13,270 nt of DNA, taken from positions 1-13,270 of the forward strand of contig CAYRGC010000027.1 of NCBI GenBank assembly GCA_964423795.1. Reading direction: 5' to 3'. Below are positions 12,222-13,270 of the stretch, piece by piece (within the stretch, counting starts at the first letter, position 1; every line of letters starts with the position of its first letter). The position numbers were made by a program, and so were the translations under genes. The stretch comes from CAYRGC01 sp964423795. GTDB lineage: Bacteria > Patescibacteriota > Gracilibacteria > Peribacterales > Peribacteraceae. Below the pieces are notes generated by a model, which had not been told where the DNA came from, did not search any database, and was given only the letters and a program-made list of their open reading frames with translations.

Positions 12222-12926
12222 TTACTGTGTATGAGAGATCTCATTGATAATTTTAGAATAGTAAGAGATCAATTGATCACATGCTTTTACTGCGTCCTTC
12301 GGAAGAGGTGGAGCTCGCCTGGTAACAACGCCGTTCTCCATAATGAGAGCAGCTCCGCCTTTATCCCTTTGATATTCTTCAATGCACGTACTCCATAGAT
12401 CGCTCGCGAATTGTTTCCATTGCTTCAGAATAGATTTTTCTTGTAAATCATCGATGCTCCATTCTCTTCGTGTTAATGAATAGGCTTCTTGCACATTCTT
12501 CCAGGAATAGCTGCCCATCCTATTTTGATTATCGACTGAGAAGAGCGGTACAAAATCATGATCCCAGAATACCGAACGTTTCCGCTGAGGAGGTATATAC
12601 AGACCCCTCTCTTCAAACGGAGCGATAGATACTCGAAAGGGATTGCTCTGGCTATTTGTAGGGCCTTGTATGACGCCGTAGTGCTTCGTCAAAGAAAGAA
12701 TTCTATCTAGCGAGCCTCTGTTTTCTTCTAGGACACATGCTAGGCATTGATGAATTACTGCATCAACTCCATAACAAACTAATGCATGGTTGAAGGGTTT
12801 AAAAGTCCTATCCTTATCTTCTTCAAAAGAATCCGAGGGCAAACACTGTATCTTTTCAATCATCTCTTGAGGAAACGCTTCGAATTGCTTATTGCTCATT
12901 ATTTGCTCGTGATTAGCGTCACTCAT
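12222..12926 (-). CDS. Cassette gene C: hypothetical protein
   Basis: I do not recognise this 234-residue protein. It appears soluble, with no signal peptide or membrane segment. It contains HALVCYGVDAVIHQCLACVLEENRGS (47-72, with a C-L-A-C pair at 61-64), SLTKHYGVIQGPTNSQSNPFRVSIAPFEERGLYIPPQ (78-114), FWDHDFVPLFSVDNQNRMGSYSW (120-142) and a helical C-terminal third ending KACDQLISYYSKIINEISHTQ. ATG 12926 is preceded by TTGACC, 16 nt, TACTGT and a 9-nt gap. A second in-frame ATG at codon 10 is possible. The composition is AT-rich, unlike the core genes. It is the cassette nearest the tRNA gene and may also receive tRNA read-through transcription. Confidence 0.78.
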   Translation of the reverse strand: MSDANHEQIMSNKQFEAFPQEMIEKIQCLPSDSFEEDKDRTFKPFNHALVCYGVDAVIHQCLACVLEENRGSLDRILSLTKHYGVIQGPTNSQSNPFRVSIAPFEERGLYIPPQRKRSVFWDHDFVPLFSVDNQNRMGSYSWKNVQEAYSLTRREWSIDDLQEKSILKQWKQFASDLWSTCIEEYQRDKGGAALIMENGVVTRRAPPLPKDAVKACDQLISYYSKIINEISHTQ

Positions 12927-12935
12927 ACATATCGA

Positions 12936-12963
12936 ACAGTAACCATTTTCTTGGATGGGTCAA
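12936..12963 (-). promoter_or_regulatory. Probable promoter of cassette gene C
   Basis: On the minus strand TTGACC (12963-12958), a 16-nt spacer, TACTGT (12941-12936), then 9 nt to ATG. The -35 is 5 of 6 to consensus and the -10 is weak. Confidence 0.5.
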
Positions 12964-13069
12964 TTTTTCTTTCCACAGAATTGAACTGAGAAGAAAGCAC
13001 CTTATTTTCCCTTTCTGAAGCTATTTCTCATCTATTCCCAATCAGAATAACAAAAGGCGTGGAATCCTT

Positions 13070-13137
13070 AGGTTAGGACCAATGAATTTGGCTTCAAATT
13101 AATGAAAATCTTATATTTTGAGAGAGTAGTTCAATTA
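13070..13137 (-). repeat. Conserved 68-bp leader next to R3 (cassette C)
   Basis: Partner of 12038-12105, with the same length and the same outer AGGTTAGGACCA word. No equivalent is seen in cassette A, where the promoter starts directly beside the repeat. Confidence 0.6.
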
Positions 13138-13215
13138 TGGAGCCTCTGACTGGGTTTGAATCCTTCGTCTGCGCTCAGGACTTCCCTACGGTGCACGATA
13201 CCGTCGCGAATGAAG
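13138..13215 (-). repeat. Cassette repeat R3 (78-bp part only), joined directly to tRNA-Thr
   Basis: It matches the 78-bp part of R1 and of R2 with about 2 differences each. Instead of the 30-bp tail, the tRNA-Thr CCA end follows without a gap. This junction shows where units attach: after the GCTCCA shared by the tRNA 3' end and the 30-bp tails. Confidence 0.9.
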
Positions 13216-13270
13216 TGGAGCCGCTGACCGGGTTTGAACCGGTGACCTACGGTTTACGATACCGTCGCTC
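13216..13270 (-). tRNA. tRNA-Thr(CGT), 5' part beyond the window edge
   Basis: Read on the minus strand, the end of a D-stem (GAGC) and G26 are followed by a perfect anticodon arm ACGGT-ATCGTAA-ACCGT. Anticodon CGT (threonine, ACG codons) is flanked by U33 and A37. A 5-nt variable loop AGGTC, a perfect T-arm ACCGG-TTCAAAC-CCGGT, acceptor strand CAGCGGC, discriminator T and an encoded CCA complete it. The 5' acceptor strand and D-arm lie outside the window. No sequence gap separates its CCA from repeat R3. Confidence 0.93.

Larger units (their letters stand above)
10739..13215 (-). mobile_element. Array of three single-gene cassettes inserted after the 3' end of tRNA-Thr
   Basis: Three tandem units (13215-12184, 12183-11482, 11481-10739; 1032, 702 and 743 bp) follow the CCA of tRNA-Thr in its direction of transcription. 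Units C and B each begin with a 78-bp tRNA-Thr-3'-half-like sequence, as does A (end of R1). Every unit ends with a ~30-bp sequence finishing GCTCCA, like the tRNA. Each carries one gene in the tRNA orientation. Units B and C are AT-rich against the GC-rich core. The plan resembles integron cassettes (gene plus recombination site), but the sites are tRNA-like rather than attC-like and no recombinase is in the window. Mobility is inferred from structure only. Confidence 0.65.

Noticed and set aside
11404..13215. CRISPR array or CRISPR-like repeats
   Set aside because: The repeats are ~108 bp, only three in number, and separated by whole genes rather than short uniform spacers.
13249..13265. 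Crossover inside the tRNA anticodon loop
   Set aside because: That would leave a displaced tRNA 3' half (anticodon loop to CCA) at the distal end near 10739. Only an acceptor-like tail is found there, and the loop sequences of the copies differ.

Overview
The window (13,270 bp) is mostly GC-rich, tightly packed bacterial chromosome using the standard stop codons: TGA, TAA and TAG all end convincing genes, so UGA is not recoded. Several things suggest a Patescibacteria/CPR-like lineage, perhaps near Peregrinibacteria/Peribacteria. These are the tail-fibre-like surface protein with an integrase-type N-terminal helical domain, orphan proteins, and almost no Shine-Dalgarno sequences. That placement is an inference, not proven here.

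Layout. 1-1629 (-): 3'-truncated gene for a membrane-anchored, tail-fibre-like surface protein. 1630-2079: AT-rich intergenic region with that gene's promoter. 2080-3054 (+): purC. 3112-5785 (-): rpiB, an AEC-type permease, rpe and a DUF192 lipoprotein. 5892-6353 (+): small unknown protein, convergent with a kinase-fold-like protein at 6344-7711 (-). 7820-9371 (+): tpiA and a slipin/stomatin. 9509-10597 (-): dprA. tpiA, rpe and rpiB belong to glycolysis and the non-oxidative pentose phosphate pathway.

The core genes share a striking start signal. A -10-like hexamer (TANNNT) lies exactly 6 nt before the start codon of purC, rpe, rpiB, tpiA, slipin and dprA. This is the geometry expected if transcription begins on the first base of the start codon (leaderless mRNA). 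The same spacing before the permease gene points to an unusual ATC start.

The right end (10739-13270) is different. A tRNA-Thr(CGT) gene, cut by the window edge, is followed in its own direction of transcription by three tandem units of 743, 702 and 1032 bp. Each unit carries one orphan gene in the tRNA orientation. Each begins with a 78-bp sequence resembling the 3' half of tRNA-Thr and ends with a ~30-bp sequence ending in the same GCTCCA as the tRNA 3' end. The last unit ends in a diverged ~31-bp half-site next to a small hairpin that may be the displaced terminator of the tRNA gene. I read this as an integron-like, tRNA-anchored gene cassette array. No recombinase gene is in the window. 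This is the best candidate for an undescribed system here.
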